Made by a program: the position numbers and the translations under genes. The notes below the pieces were generated by a model. It was given only the letters and a program-made list of their open reading frames with translations. It searched no databases and was not told the DNA's origin. Source: Gemmatimonadota bacterium (GTDB taxonomy: Bacteria > Gemmatimonadota > Gemmatimonadetes > Longimicrobiales > Gaopeijiaceae). Taken from it: a stretch of DNA of 36,245 bases. The stretch covers positions 1 to 36,245 of the forward strand of contig PWWP01000036.1 of assembly GCA_003562075.1 (NCBI GenBank), given 5' to 3'. Shown piece after piece: positions 1 to 9,389 of this stretch; within the stretch, counting starts at the first letter, position 1, and every line of letters starts with the position of its first letter.

Positions 1-766
1 CAATCCCACCGAACTGGATGAGGGCCAGGAGGATGGCGGGGATGGCCGCCAGGATGGAGCCGATGGTGGGAACGTAATTCAGGATGAACCCGATAAGCCC
101 CAGAAGGATGGGAAAGTCCAGTCCCATGATCCAGGCCCAGAGCCCGATGCAGACCCCCGTTCCCAGACTCACTCCCGTCTTGATCACCAGGTACTCCAGC
201 ACCTCACCCGTGATCTTGGCAAAGCGGCCCATGTCGCCATCGGCCTTCCCCAGCACGGCTCGGAATTTTTCCGGAAATATGGAGGCCTCCGCCAGGATGA
301 AGACCATGATCAGAAGCACGATGAAGGCGTTGGAGAGGATGGCCGCGGCCCGGGCCAGCACTCCCCCTACGAAGTCCATGATGGCCGCCGTGCTGATGAG
401 TTCGCCGGAGAAATATTCTCCGGCCGGCACGCCCAGCTCCTGGAGCGAGTCGACCCAGGTGTCGAAGAGCCCGGAGAGCCGACGGGTGTAGGCCGGCAAT
501 CGAGCCTGGAAGTCCGTTACCGACTGGGTCACGAGGAGGACGAGCACACCCAGGATGGCCACATCCACCAGGACGGCCAGGAGGATGGCCAACGGCGTGG
601 GGAGCCCCTTCCGCTGCAGCCAGAGCATGATGGGAAGGGTCAGGATGGCCAGGAAGAGGGCCAGAAAGAAGGGAAGGAGGATGGGCGCTCCTGCCCGAAG
701 GCCGGCCACCACCACCACAGCAGCGGCCAGCACCATGAGGAATCGGGCCCCTGGCCCCCACTCCAT
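1..766 (-). CDS. AI-2E family transporter (permease), partial, C-terminus outside window
   Basis: The reverse strand encodes an open frame that runs off the left edge. It opens with a hydrophobic stretch (VLAAAVVVVAGL), two further closely spaced membrane segments, a soluble helical region with YTRRLSGLFDTWVDSL, and then more membrane segments. The last visible part reads FILNYVPTIGSILAAIPA, which matches the conserved N-Y-[VI]-P-x-[IV]-G-S motif of the AI-2E/PerM/TqsA family (PF01594). Members are multi-pass inner-membrane proteins linked to export of small solutes or to ion antiport; the substrate cannot be told from sequence. The start is uncertain: ATG at 766 lies 16 bases after a GGAGG, while GTG at 781 lies only one base after it. 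The visible part is about 255 residues of a family usually near 350. It diverges from the GGQ-domain gene at 1047. Confidence 0.85.
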   Translation of the reverse strand, partial: MEWGPGARFLMVLAAAVVVVAGLRAGAPILLPFFLALFLAILTLPIMLWLQRKGLPTPLAILLAVLVDVAILGVLVLLVTQSVTDFQARLPAYTRRLSGLFDTWVDSLQELGVPAGEYFSGELISTAAIMDFVGGVLARAAAILSNAFIVLLIMVFILAEASIFPEKFRAVLGKADGDMGRFAKITGEVLEYLVIKTGVSLGTGVCIGLWAWIMGLDFPILLGLIGFILNYVPTIGSILAAIPAILLALIQFGGI

Positions 767-1046
767 CTTGATCGCGTTCACACCTCCACCCCGTTCCTCT
801 GATGACCTGCGTGATGGCTACCTGTCGGCATCGCTTCGACTCTACCCCCTCCCAATCGCGGGGAGTTCCCGGACCGGCCTGAACCCGGCCCTCCCACCCC
901 AGGGACCGATGACGGAACCCCACCGGGCCCCAGGTGTCCGCTCAACCCGGACGCCCTCATCCGGTGGCGCCCCCCTCGATTGGACACCGCCCCGCTGATT
1001 CCGGACACTGGAACCGTTCCTCGCAACAAAGGATGAACGCTCACCC

Positions 1047-1409
1047 ATGGCCGCAGGTCGCCAGCCCCGGATCCCCCGTGACGACGACACCCTCCTGAAG
1101 CAGTGCCGCGTGGATACATTCCGCGCCGGTGGGAAGGGAGGGCAGCACCAGAACACGACCGAGAGCGCGGTCCGCCTCACCCACCGCCCCACCGGTATCG
1201 TGGTCACAGCCCGGGATGAACGTAGCCAGCACCGGAATCGGAAGATCGCCCTGGAACGCCTCCGGACCCGCCTCAAGGATCATTTCCGGAAGAAGAAGAA
1301 GCGGAAGAAGACCCGAGTGCCGCGACGAGAGAAGCGAAAGCGGCTCGAGAACAAGCGGCGTCGTTCCCGGAAGAAGAAGCTCCGGAAGCCCCCGTCCCGG
1401 GACGACTGA
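1047..1409 (+). CDS. Peptide chain release factor-like protein (GGQ domain, ArfB/Pth4-like)
   Basis: This 120-residue protein consists of a lone class-I release factor catalytic domain. It contains [12 protein letters not shown] with the invariant GGQ at residues 31-33, the loop that enters the ribosomal peptidyl-transferase centre and hydrolyses peptidyl-tRNA. After about residue 85 the chain is an extremely basic, Lys/Arg-rich tail. In ArfB (YaeJ) and its mitochondrial relatives a similar tail lies in the empty mRNA channel and allows codon-independent rescue of stalled ribosomes. Codon-recognition domains are absent, so the role is inferred to be ribosome rescue rather than normal termination. 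The start ATG follows AAAGGA at a rather long spacing. The gene ends 6 bases from the convergent rhomboid gene. Confidence 0.88.
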   Translation: MAAGRQPRIPRDDDTLLKQCRVDTFRAGGKGGQHQNTTESAVRLTHRPTGIVVTARDERSQHRNRKIALERLRTRLKDHFRKKKKRKKTRVPRREKRKRLENKRRRSRKKKLRKPPSRDD

Positions 1410-1415
1410 GGTCTC

Positions 1416-2198
1416 TCACCGTCGGGCGCTCACCCGTTCCATGAAGGCTCGCTCCTGAGGGCTCAGGGTCGGCACACCCGAGGATTCGGCCTTCTTCAGA
1501 ATCCGCTGGTACTCCTCCCGGTTCAGAGGATGGAGCCCCATTTCGTCCACCTGCCGCCACCGCTCCAGTTCCCGCCCCGGGAGTCCCTGAGGGACCTGGG
1601 CCTTCTGCACCTTCCGCTTGAAGCGCTCCGCCGCCGAGTTCCGCTCCAGGATCTTCAGGTAGAGCCACCCTCCCACGAATCCCCCCAGGTGGGCAAAGTG
1701 GGCCACATTTCCACCCCCGGAGATGCCGGCCCAGACCGAGATGACGGCCAGCGCGATGACCATGATCCGGGCCTTCACTGGAAGCACGCCCCAGATGTAG
1801 ATCCTCTCCTCAGGCCAATACCGGGCAAAGCCCAGGAGGACGCCAAAGACGGCCCCTGAGGCGCCCACGATGAGGGCGTAGGGCGTGATGAATGAGAGGA
1901 GCCCGCCCACCACCCCACTCACCAGGTAGAGACCCAGGAAGTGGCGCCCGCCGATCCGGTCTTCCAGTCGGGGCCCGAAGAAGAAGAGCCCGATCATGTT
2001 GAAGAGGAGGTGGAGGAAGTTGGCGTGGAGGAACTGGTACGTGATGATGGTCCAGGGTCGAACCAGACCCAATGCCGGAATCCAGCCAAACTGACGAAAG
2101 ACGAACTCCATGTACGGAGCCGTCAGCAAGAAGACCAGGACATTGGCCAGGAGGAGTCGGGTCACCCAGGGGGTCATTGCGAACAGGGGACTGGGCAC
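1416..2198 (-). CDS. Rhomboid family intramembrane serine protease
   Basis: The protein has 260 residues and about six membrane helices. The rhomboid signatures are present in order: HLLFNM near residues 63-68 in helix 2, GASGAVFG with the nucleophile Ser114, and HFAHLGGFVGG with the catalytic His170, giving the Ser-His dyad used to cleave membrane substrates within the bilayer. The last 75 residues are cytosolic and charged, with no recognised domain. The listed start is a GTG; an ATG seven codons in (2177) is an alternative and neither has a strong Shine-Dalgarno. The gene lies 118 bases after the MTHFR-like gene on the same strand and may have its own promoter. The substrate is unknown. 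Confidence 0.93.
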   Translation of the reverse strand: MPSPLFAMTPWVTRLLLANVLVFLLTAPYMEFVFRQFGWIPALGLVRPWTIITYQFLHANFLHLLFNMIGLFFFGPRLEDRIGGRHFLGLYLVSGVVGGLLSFITPYALIVGASGAVFGVLLGFARYWPEERIYIWGVLPVKARIMVIALAVISVWAGISGGGNVAHFAHLGGFVGGWLYLKILERNSAAERFKRKVQKAQVPQGLPGRELERWRQVDEMGLHPLNREEYQRILKKAESSGVPTLSPQERAFMERVSARR

Positions 2199-2316
2199 CT
2201 CTGCTGGAGAAACGGGATGGGGCGGAACAGATTATGAAAGGACCGGGGCGGCGGGGCAATGCATGGGACGGCCCGTCGAGCTGGGATCTGGGCCCGGCTC
2301 CAGGGGAGGGCCTCTC

Positions 2317-3264
2317 TCAGAGGAGGGCCTCCACCTCCTGAAGGCGTTGGGCCGCTTCTTCCACCTTCAGGTTGCAGATGTAGACCTTCCTCACCCCTCG
2401 AGCTTCCAGGGCTCGAAGGGTCCGGGCACAGATCTCCTGAGGCGATGCCCCGGCCTCGAACTCCCGCACCAGGCCCTCCATCGGGACCGGGAGGAAGCGG
2501 GACAGGTGCTCCAGCGTCTTCCGATTGGGGCTCCGGTAGTAGAAGACCCCCACCAACCCGGGGCTGCGGATACCCCGGGCCTCCATGGCGTCCAGGAAGC
2601 GATCCAACCCGTCCATGTCGTGGTGTGAGACCACCTGGGTCAGGAAATAGGCTGCATGGTGCTCGGTCTCGCCAAGGAGGGCTGCCTGCCCGTCTGGGTC
2701 CCGGAACGGGTTTACCCAGGCGCCCAGCGGAAGAGCGGGAAGTCGATCTCGGAGGGTGGCCCGAAGATCCCGGGATCGAGGCAGACACCGAGGCGGCCCC
2801 ACGCTCCGGTCCCCACCCGTCACTGTGAGCCCCCCTAGCCCCCGGGCCTGGGCCCTCCGTGCGAAGAGAGTGCAGTACTCCAGGGAATGTTTGCAGGTCA
2901 GGAAGGGGACCACCTGGGAGAGGTCGGCGCCAGGCCCCAGGCTGTCGGTGAGGACCCGAAGGCTCTCCTCTTCCCGGTCGCCCACGGCATCGTCGGTGAA
3001 GAGCACGAAGCGATCCCGGGCCAGGAGGCGTCGGACCCCCTGCTCCAGGTCGATCCATGCCTCCAGGGAGTCTCGCCTGTCCAGCCCGGCCCGAGGCGGT
3101 CGGAGCTCCACGGCCCGAACCGTCTCGTTCCCCTCCAGGGCATCCAGGAAGGGCGAGGGTCGGGACTGGGAAGGAGTCCCTTCTCCCCTGTTGCCTCGGG
3201 AGGTCTTCCCTCCCGGTCTCCGGCGCCCCTCGGATCGGGTGTCGTGAGTGGTTTCCATGGTCAC
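2317..3264 (-). CDS. Methylenetetrahydrofolate reductase-like protein (MetF family, divergent)
   Basis: This 315-residue TIM-barrel protein resembles 5,10-methylenetetrahydrofolate reductase, the flavoenzyme that makes 5-methyl-THF for methionine synthesis. The residues corresponding to the E. coli MetF catalytic set can be recognised: Glu53 in VELRPP, Asp152 in VTGGD and Gln210 in FLTQ. A final FEAG...ICARTLRALEARGV block resembles the end of the family barrel. The first ~38 residues are low-complexity and basic, and are not part of the fold. Start is GTG 3264, with ATG 3258 two codons in. It begins 13 bases after the stop of the fusion gene, so it is the third gene of the metH operon. It is divergent enough that a different folate or flavin reaction is possible. 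Confidence 0.78.
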   Translation of the reverse strand: MTMETTHDTRSEGRRRPGGKTSRGNRGEGTPSQSRPSPFLDALEGNETVRAVELRPPRAGLDRRDSLEAWIDLEQGVRRLLARDRFVLFTDDAVGDREEESLRVLTDSLGPGADLSQVVPFLTCKHSLEYCTLFARRAQARGLGGLTVTGGDRSVGPPRCLPRSRDLRATLRDRLPALPLGAWVNPFRDPDGQAALLGETEHHAAYFLTQVVSHHDMDGLDRFLDAMEARGIRSPGLVGVFYYRSPNRKTLEHLSRFLPVPMEGLVREFEAGASPQEICARTLRALEARGVRKVYICNLKVEEAAQRLQEVEALL

Positions 3265-3277
3265 CGGGCCCCCATCT

Positions 3278-5203
3278 TCACGAGGCTCCTACCGTCACCG
3301 GGCGTCGGCTTCGGACCCGCTCCACCACCTCCAGGGCCAACTCCACCTGACCCCGGGGGCTGGCCACGTGGATCCCCTGAACTTGAGGGAGGAGGGCCGA
3401 AGCAGCCTCCACGGCGATCTCCACTCCCTCCGCTCGTGCGGCGTCGGCACCCCGGACCTCAGCCTCCCGCATCCGCCCCACCACCGCCTGGGGCACCTGG
3501 ACGCCAGGGACCTCGTTGTGCAGGAACTCAGCCGTCCGGACCGAGTCCAGGGGCCAGAGGCCGGCCAGTACCGGGATGACCGGTTCAGACGGCTCCTCCC
3601 GGAACCGTGCCAGGAAACTCTCCAGCGCCACCGGCTCGAATGCGGGCTGGCTCACGGCGAACTCGGCACCAGCCTCCACCTTCCATCGAAATCGCCGTTC
3701 CTCCCGCGCCAGGTCCGAAGCGCCCTGGTTCAGTGCCACCCCGATGACGAAGGGAGTGGGCGGATCCACTGGATGTCCTCCCGGGTCCCGGCCCCGATTC
3801 AGGTGATGAAGGACGTTGGTGAGCCCGATGGAGTCGATGTCCAGGACTGCCGTGTGATCCGGGTAGGGACCCGTAGGCGAGAGGTCACCGGTGACCACCA
3901 GTAGATTCCGGAGACCGGTGGCTCCGGCGCCCAGAAGATCGGAGATCATCCCCAGCATGTTCCGGTCCCGACAGGCGTAGTGGGCCACCACGTCCATCCC
4001 CGTCTCCCGAGCCACCAGGAGGGCCGCAGGCAGCGAACCCATCCGGGCCCGTCCCCGGGGGGCATCGGGGATGGAGATCACGTCCACGCCGGCCAGACGG
4101 GCACGGCGGGCATCGGCCAGGAGAACGTCCGGCTCCCAGCCCGTAGGGGGAACCAGCTCCAGGGAGGTGACGAAGCGTCCTTCCGCCAACCGACGGCCCA
4201 GGGGAGACCGCTCGCCCAGGGGAAGAGGCTCCCGCGTACGGATGGGCCCAGGTTCCCGCACCGTCACCGCAGGGGCAGGCCCCTCCCGCGCTCGACCCTC
4301 CGCCAGCACTTGGCCCATGGTCCGGATGTGGGCCGGCGTCGTCCCGCAGCACCCCCCGATGAGAGAAGCACCGGCCTGAGCCATCCTCCGGGCGTAGCGA
4401 GCCATGTACTCGGGGCTCGCCATGTACATCTTCCGGTCGCCCACCGTGCGGGGTAGGCCCGCGTTGGGCTGAGCCGAGAGGGGAAGGTCCGTGACGGCGG
4501 CCATCCGCTCCACCGCATCCAGTAGCTCGGCGGGCCCCACCGAACAGTTCAAGCCGACGGCGTCAGCCCCCCAGTCCTCCAGCGACCGGGCCACCGTCTC
4601 CACGTCGGTTCCGTAGCTGGTCCGCCCACCTGCTTCGATGGTGACCTGGGCAATGACCGGGAGTTCTGATCGCTCCCGTACCGCGGCCAGGGCCTGGGCC
4701 AACTCCTGCAGGTCCTGGAAGGTCTCCAGGATGAAGCCGTCCGCTCCACCGGCCAGAAGCCCTTTGACCTGATGCCCGAAGTAATCCCGGGCCTCCTCCT
4801 CCGCCGTGGGCCCCCACGGCTCGATCCGGATTCCCAGGGGACCCATGGCGCCGATGACCAGGACCGGATCCAGGGCACCGGAGGTCGATACCCGGGCGGA
4901 AGCGGCCCCGGCCCGAGCCCGTTCCACCGCCGCTTTGTTGAACTCCCCCGTCCGGGCCTCCAAGCCAAAGCTGGAGAGCTTCACCGGATTGGCGCCGAAG
5001 GGGTTGGTCTCCAGGATCCGGGCCCCGGCCTCCACGTATTCCCGGTGGATCTCCTCCACCAGGGAGGGCCGGGTCACATTCAGCTCGTCGTAGCAGACGT
5101 TGACGAAGACGCCTCGCTCATAGAGGACCGTGCCCATGGCCCCGTCCAGGAGGTGAACCCGGCCGTCGATCAGGCGTTGGGCCAATCCCGATCCACTCGT
5201 CAT
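3278..5203 (-). CDS. Bifunctional homocysteine S-methyltransferase / methylenetetrahydrofolate reductase
   Basis: This 641-residue fusion has an N-terminal homocysteine S-methyltransferase barrel (about residues 5-300) with zinc ligands Cys220 in GLNCSVG and Cys285-Cys286 in [10 protein letters not shown]-terminal MTHFR barrel (about 340-640) carries SLELVPP (Glu), [10 protein letters not shown] (Asp) and SQPAF (Gln), the positions of the MetF catalytic set. Fusions with this architecture (Bacillus YitJ type) couple methyl-folate production to homocysteine methylation. The start was set at ATG 5203: it overlaps the metH stop as ATGA and has a GGAGG five bases upstream. A longer in-frame start at 5257 would lie deep inside metH and is rejected. 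The methyl donor for the first domain is not obvious from sequence. Confidence 0.93.
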   Translation of the reverse strand: MTSGSGLAQRLIDGRVHLLDGAMGTVLYERGVFVNVCYDELNVTRPSLVEEIHREYVEAGARILETNPFGANPVKLSSFGLEARTGEFNKAAVERARAGAASARVSTSGALDPVLVIGAMGPLGIRIEPWGPTAEEEARDYFGHQVKGLLAGGADGFILETFQDLQELAQALAAVRERSELPVIAQVTIEAGGRTSYGTDVETVARSLEDWGADAVGLNCSVGPAELLDAVERMAAVTDLPLSAQPNAGLPRTVGDRKMYMASPEYMARYARRMAQAGASLIGGCCGTTPAHIRTMGQVLAEGRAREGPAPAVTVREPGPIRTREPLPLGERSPLGRRLAEGRFVTSLELVPPTGWEPDVLLADARRARLAGVDVISIPDAPRGRARMGSLPAALLVARETGMDVVAHYACRDRNMLGMISDLLGAGATGLRNLLVVTGDLSPTGPYPDHTAVLDIDSIGLTNVLHHLNRGRDPGGHPVDPPTPFVIGVALNQGASDLAREERRFRWKVEAGAEFAVSQPAFEPVALESFLARFREEPSEPVIPVLAGLWPLDSVRTAEFLHNEVPGVQVPQAVVGRMREAEVRGADAARAEGVEIAVEAASALLPQVQGIHVASPRGQVELALEVVERVRSRRPVTVGAS

Positions 5204-8200
5204 GATCTCCTCCCCGAGGTCGGGTCCAGCTCCTGAGCCAGGTTGGGCCGAAGCCATGCCGCCGCTTCCTCCAGCGTCATCCCCTTCCGGCCGGCGTAAT
5301 CCTCCAACTGGTCTCGACCCACCCGTCCGACCCCGAAGTAGAAGGCGTCGGGGTGACCCAGATACCAGCCACTCACCGAGGCAGTGGGGAGCATGGCGCA
5401 GCTCTCGGTCAGTTGGATGCCCAGGGACCGGGCCTCCAGCAACTCCATGACCGTCCGCTTCTCCGAGTGGTCCGGACAGGCCGGGTAGCCAGGGGCCGGA
5501 CGGATCCCTCGGTACCGCTCCCGGATGAGGTCGTCGTTGGAGAGGGATTCACGGGACGCGTAGCCCCACAGCTCCTGCCGCACCCGCTGGTGAAGGCGCT
5601 CGGCAAACGCCTCGGCCAGCCGATCGGCCAGGGATCGGGCCAGAATGCTCCGGTAGTCGTCGTGTTTCCGGTCGAAGTGGGCCGTCAGCTCCTGGAGCCC
5701 GATCCCGGTGGTGACGGCGAAGGCGCCGGCCCAGTCCTGAAGGCCGGTCTCCCGGGGCGCCACGAAGTCGGCCAGGGCAAGGTTGGGGCGGTCGTCGGAG
5801 CGCTTGGCCCCCTTCCGGAACTGCTGCCGGAGGGTGTGGATCCGGGCCCGGACCACCTCCCGGGAGGAGTCGGCGTACAACTCGATGTCGTCGCCTGCGG
5901 CGTTGGCCGGCAGGAGGTGTACGGCTCCCCGAGCCTGGAGCCACGCCCCATTCACGATCTGGTCCAGGAGCTCCTCCGCATCGGCCAGGAGGGTCCGGGC
6001 GGCCTCCCCCACATCCGGATCCGAAAGGATCTCGGGAAAGCGGCCACGTAGCTCCCAGGTCTGGAAGAAGGGAGTCCAGTCGATGTAGTCCCGGAGCCCG
6101 TCCAGCGACTCGTCCTCGAATCGATGGAGCCCCGGCGCCTGCGGCTGAGGCGGCTCATACCCCTCCCACTGGGCCGGAAAGGGGTTGGAACGGGCCTGGG
6201 ACAGGGTCAGGAGGGACGTCTTCTCCCTGCGCCCCTGGTACCGATCCCGGATCCCAGCGTACTCCTCCCGGGTCCGGGCCAGGAACCCGGGGGCCTCCCG
6301 GGCATCCAGGAGCCGGCCTGCGACGCCCACGGCCCGGGAGGCGTCGTCCACGTGAATGGTGGCCCCGGAATACTGTTCCTCGATCTTCACCGCTGTATGG
6401 GTCCGGGAGGTGGTGGCGCCGCCGATGAGGAGGGGGGTGCGGAAGCCCTCTCGTTCCAGGACCTGGGCCACGTGGACCATCTCGTCCAGGGAGGGGGTGA
6501 TGAGCCCCGAGAGCCCGATGATCCGGGCCCCCTCCTTCCGGGCCGCCGCCACGATCCGGTCCACCGGGACCATGACGCCCAGATCCACCACCCGGTAGCC
6601 GTTACACTGGAGAACCACCCCCACGATGTTCTTCCCGATGTCGTGGACGTCCCCCTTCACGGTGGCCAGGAGGACGGTGCCCTTCCCTGCTTCCTCCTCC
6701 ACCAATTCCCCTGCGGCCCGGGCCGCCTCCGTCTCAGCCTCCAGGTAGGGGATGAGGTGGGCCACGGCCCGCTTCATGACCCGTGCGCTCTTCACCACCT
6801 GGGGGAGGAACATCCGGCCCGATCCGAAGAGGTCTCCCACCCGGTTCATCCCCTCCATGAGGGGACCCTCGATGACCTGGATGGCCCGGTGGGACTGGAG
6901 CCGGACCTCCTCCACATCGGCCTCCACATACTCGTCGATGCCCTTCACCAGGGCGTGAATCAGGCGCTCCCGGGCCGAGGCCTCCCGCCAGGCCAGCTTC
7001 TCCTCTCGGACCTCCTCCCGACCCTGGAACTCCTGGGCCAGCCGGGTCAGACGCTCCGTGGCGCCGTCGGCCCGCTGGAAGAGCGCATCCTCAATGGCCT
7101 CCCGGAGATCCTCTGGGATCTCGTCGTAGACCGGCAGGGCTCCGGCATTGACGATCCCCATGTCCAGCCCGGCCTGCACGGCATGGTAGAGGAAGACGGC
7201 GTGGATGGCTTCCCGGAGCCGGGGACTCCCCCGAAAGGAGAAGGAAAGGTTGGAGATCCCCCCTGAGGTGAGGGCGTGGGGGAGGGTCTCCTTGATGCGG
7301 CGGACCGCTTCGATGAAGGCCACTCCGTACCCGTCGTGCTCCGGGATGCCGGTGGCGATGGCAAAGACGTTGGGGTCGAAGATGACGTCCTCAGGGGGGA
7401 AGCCCACCTCCTCCACCAGGATCCGGTAGGCCCGGGTACAGATGGACACCTTCCGTTCCAGGGTGTCGGCCTGCCCCGCTTCGTCGAAGGCCATGACCAC
7501 CACGGCGGCACCGTAGCGAAGGATCTTCCGGGCCCGCTCCCGGAAGAGGGCCTCCCCGTCCTTCAGGGAGATGGAGTTCACCACCCCCTTCCCCTGGATC
7601 CGCTTCAGCCCGGCCTCCAGGACTTCCCACCGGGACGAATCCACCATGATGGGCACCCGGGCCACGTCGGGCTCCGCCGCCAGGAGGTTCAGGAAGCGGA
7701 CCATGGCCGCCTCCGAGTCCAGGAGCCCCTCGTCCATGTTCACGTCCACGATCTGGGCTCCTCCGTCCACCTGGTCCCGAGCCACCTCCACCGCCTCCTG
7801 GAAGCGGTCCTCCTGGATGAGCTTCCGGAAGCGACGGGAGCCGGTGACGTTGGTCCGCTCCCCCACATTCACCAGGTTCAGTTCCGGGCTGATGTTCAGG
7901 GGTTCCAACCCGCTCAAGCGACATCGGACCGGCCGCTCCGGAGGCCGACGGGGCGCCGACCCCTCCACCGCCTGGGCAATGGCCCGGATGTGCTCCGGCG
8001 AGGTCCCACAGCACCCGCCCGTCAGGTTCAGCCAGCCGGCCCGAGCCCACCGGCCAATGGAGTCGGCCATCTCCTCCGGCCCCAGGTCGTATCCTCCGAA
8101 CTCGTTGGGAAGACCGGCATTGGGGTGACACGAGACCCCCATCTCGGCCAGCCGGGACAGCTCCTCCACATAGGGCTGGAGCTGGTTCGGTCCCAGGGCG

Positions 8201-8970
8201 CAGTTGAGCCCGATGGAAAAGGGCCGGGCGTGACGGACCGAGTTCAGGAAAGCCTCCACCGTCTGTCCCGAGAGGACCCGCCCGGAGGCGTCGGTGAGGG
8301 TTCCGGAGATCATGACGGGAAGGCGACGTCCGACCTCCTGGAAGACCTCTTCCACGGCGAAGACGGCCGCCTTGGCATTCAGGGTGTCGAAGATCGTCTC
8401 CACCATGAGGAGATCGGCACCCCCTTCCAGAAGCCCCCGGACCTGCTCGGCATAGGCCTGGGCCAACTCATCGAAGGTGATGTTCCGGAAGCCGGGATCC
8501 TCCACCCGGGGAGAAAGGGAGGCAGTTCGGTTGGTGGGTCCCAGGACCCCGCAGACGAAGCGGGGACGGGACGGATCCCGGGCCTCGACCTGGTCGGCGG
8601 CCTCCCGGGCCAGCCGGGCCGAGGCGGCATTCATCTTTCGGACCAGGTGGCCCGTCCCGTAGTCAGCTTGGGCCACCGCGGTGGCGGAGAAGGTGTTGGT
8701 CTCCACCACGTCGGCCCCGGCCTCCAGGTAGGCCCGGTGGATCTCCCGGATGATCCCGGGCCGGGTGAGGCTCAGGAGGTCGTGGTTCCCCTTCAGCTCC
8801 TGACCATGATCGGCCAGCCAGTCCCCTCGGTAGTCGTCCTCGGTGAGGTCGTGGTTCTGGAGCATGGTACCCATGGCCCCGTCCAGGACCAGGATACGCT
8901 CGCGGGCCGCCTGGGACAGGCGGGTGGTTGGATCGGTGGATCTCACGTGGGTTGGTCCTCCGTGTACCAT
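5200..8970 (-). CDS. metH: Cobalamin-dependent methionine synthase
   Basis: The protein has 1256 residues, close to the 1227 of E. coli MetH, with all four modules in order. The homocysteine-binding barrel starts at [12 protein letters not shown] and has [13 protein letters not shown] with paired zinc cysteines. The pterin-binding barrel has [14 protein letters not shown] and DVNMDEG. The B12 cap and Rossmann domains contain [14 protein letters not shown], whose DxHxxG histidine ligates cobalt. The AdoMet-binding reactivation domain has the [11 protein letters not shown] signature. It methylates homocysteine from methyl-THF. ATG 8970 lacks a good ribosome site; GTG 8946 has GGAGG ten bases upstream and may be the true start. 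It is the first gene of a three-gene methionine operon and diverges from the sulfur operon at 9181. Confidence 0.97.
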   Translation of the reverse strand: MVHGGPTHVRSTDPTTRLSQAARERILVLDGAMGTMLQNHDLTEDDYRGDWLADHGQELKGNHDLLSLTRPGIIREIHRAYLEAGADVVETNTFSATAVAQADYGTGHLVRKMNAASARLAREAADQVEARDPSRPRFVCGVLGPTNRTASLSPRVEDPGFRNITFDELAQAYAEQVRGLLEGGADLLMVETIFDTLNAKAAVFAVEEVFQEVGRRLPVMISGTLTDASGRVLSGQTVEAFLNSVRHARPFSIGLNCALGPNQLQPYVEELSRLAEMGVSCHPNAGLPNEFGGYDLGPEEMADSIGRWARAGWLNLTGGCCGTSPEHIRAIAQAVEGSAPRRPPERPVRCRLSGLEPLNISPELNLVNVGERTNVTGSRRFRKLIQEDRFQEAVEVARDQVDGGAQIVDVNMDEGLLDSEAAMVRFLNLLAAEPDVARVPIMVDSSRWEVLEAGLKRIQGKGVVNSISLKDGEALFRERARKILRYGAAVVVMAFDEAGQADTLERKVSICTRAYRILVEEVGFPPEDVIFDPNVFAIATGIPEHDGYGVAFIEAVRRIKETLPHALTSGGISNLSFSFRGSPRLREAIHAVFLYHAVQAGLDMGIVNAGALPVYDEIPEDLREAIEDALFQRADGATERLTRLAQEFQGREEVREEKLAWREASARERLIHALVKGIDEYVEADVEEVRLQSHRAIQVIEGPLMEGMNRVGDLFGSGRMFLPQVVKSARVMKRAVAHLIPYLEAETEAARAAGELVEEEAGKGTVLLATVKGDVHDIGKNIVGVVLQCNGYRVVDLGVMVPVDRIVAAARKEGARIIGLSGLITPSLDEMVHVAQVLEREGFRTPLLIGGATTSRTHTAVKIEEQYSGATIHVDDASRAVGVAGRLLDAREAPGFLARTREEYAGIRDRYQGRREKTSLLTLSQARSNPFPAQWEGYEPPQPQAPGLHRFEDESLDGLRDYIDWTPFFQTWELRGRFPEILSDPDVGEAARTLLADAEELLDQIVNGAWLQARGAVHLLPANAAGDDIELYADSSREVVRARIHTLRQQFRKGAKRSDDRPNLALADFVAPRETGLQDWAGAFAVTTGIGLQELTAHFDRKHDDYRSILARSLADRLAEAFAERLHQRVRQELWGYASRESLSNDDLIRERYRGIRPAPGYPACPDHSEKRTVMELLEARSLGIQLTESCAMLPTASVSGWYLGHPDAFYFGVGRVGRDQLEDYAGRKGMTLEEAAAWLRPNLAQELDPTSGRRS

Positions 8971-9111
8971 CCCCGGGTGCGCGGCGGCGTCGCGGAGGGA
9001 TACAAGAAGACCCCAACGCGAGAATGCACGCCGGGGAGTGGCCTTTTAGCGGTTCGGTTTCCCGGGTCGCAATACGCCGCAAATCACCCCGAGCTGACAA
9101 GCTCTATCGTG

Positions 9112-9140
9112 AAGGTAGGGAGATTCCCCTCATCTGGCCA
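9112..9140 (-). promoter_or_regulatory. metH: Candidate metH operon promoter
   Basis: On the minus strand TGGCCA (9140-9135) and TACCTT (9117-9112) are separated by exactly 17 bases and fit a weak sigma70-type promoter (4 of 6 matches in the -35 box). It would give a metH leader of roughly 135-160 bases. I could not match that leader to any riboswitch class. This is a weak call. Confidence 0.25.
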
Positions 9141-9145
9141 CCCTC

Positions 9146-9174
9146 TTGACGCCCCTCCCCGCCCGGGCTAGGGT
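9146..9174 (+). promoter_or_regulatory. Promoter of the Cys/Met leader and sulfur operon
   Basis: TTGACG (9146-9151) and TAGGGT (9169-9174) are spaced by an ideal 17 bases. The predicted transcription start, about seven bases beyond the -10 box, falls on or next to the A of the ATG at 9181. The first ORF of the transcript would therefore be leaderless. The spacing and near-consensus -35 box make this the best promoter in the window. Confidence 0.7.
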
Positions 9175-9180
9175 CTGGAC

Positions 9181-9339
9181 ATGAATCAAACGTCGTACCG
9201 TCCGGCTGGCCGGCACCCTGCCGTCCCCACCTGCACCTCCCCGGGAGGCTGCATGTGCATGTGTTGTTGCATGCCCACCGCGCTCTCCTGGAGAGCGGCG
9301 GCCGGACGCCCCTGTGCCCACCGGGGAGCCCCCATGTAG
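9181..9339 (+). CDS. Cys/Met-rich leader peptide of a putative attenuator (uORF)
   Basis: This 52-codon ORF starts where transcription is predicted to start and ends with TAG at 9337-9339. Codons 24-31 read Cys-Met-Cys-Met-Cys-Cys-Cys-Met; there are seven Cys codons in all, at 18, 24, 26, 28, 29, 30 and 45. An internal GGGAGG at 9243-9248 could also start translation at ATG 9253 or 9259, giving a shorter peptide beginning MCMCCCMP. Dense codons for the end product ahead of a biosynthetic operon, followed by hairpins and a terminator, are the classic signs of ribosome-mediated attenuation (as in trp and his leaders, and polycysteine ORFs in mycobacteria). The peptide itself is probably not functional. 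A small metal-binding protein is the main alternative. Confidence 0.65.
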   Translation: MNQTSYRPAGRHPAVPTCTSPGGCMCMCCCMPTALSWRAAAGRPCAHRGAPM

Positions 9340-9389
9340 ACGGATCGGCTCCCCCTCGGCAGACCGGCGCTTCCAGCGGCCTCTTCTCC
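9281..9389 (+). promoter_or_regulatory. Putative attenuator: competing leader hairpins
   Basis: Just after the Cys/Met codons, CGCTCTC (9281-9287) pairs perfectly with GAGAGCG (9291-9297) across a 3-base loop. The 3' half of that hairpin can instead pair downstream: GGAGAG (9290-9295) with TTCTCC (9384-9389, one G-U pair) and GGCC (9300-9303) with GGCC (9378-9381). This would capture the 5' arm of the terminator at 9375-9410. A ribosome stalled at codons 28-30 would cover the start of the first hairpin and favour the antiterminator; a ribosome that moves on would allow termination. The pairing was worked out by eye, not by folding software. Confidence 0.5.

Noticed and set aside
204-923. Long minus-strand frame of 239 residues at the left edge
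   Set aside because: It is a Gly/Pro/Arg/His-rich shadow of the AI-2E permease in another frame, with no recognisable domain.
5204-5257. Upstream start of the methyltransferase-MTHFR fusion
   Set aside because: It lies within metH; ATG 5203 has a good ribosome-binding site and the typical ATGA overlap.
8971-9145. Possible SAM or cobalamin riboswitch before metH (TCAAGAGGGTGGCCAGATGA, GGCCACTCC)
   Set aside because: The SAM-I-like fragment would lie upstream of the candidate promoter, and the conserved CCGGCAACC-type core and the B12 box are missing. No class could be matched by eye.
9181-9339. Reading the Cys-rich ORF as a metallothionein or other metal-binding protein
   Set aside because: Kept as an alternative only: the Cys residues are adjacent rather than in CxC/CxxC clusters across the chain, and the hairpins and terminator that follow fit a leader peptide better.
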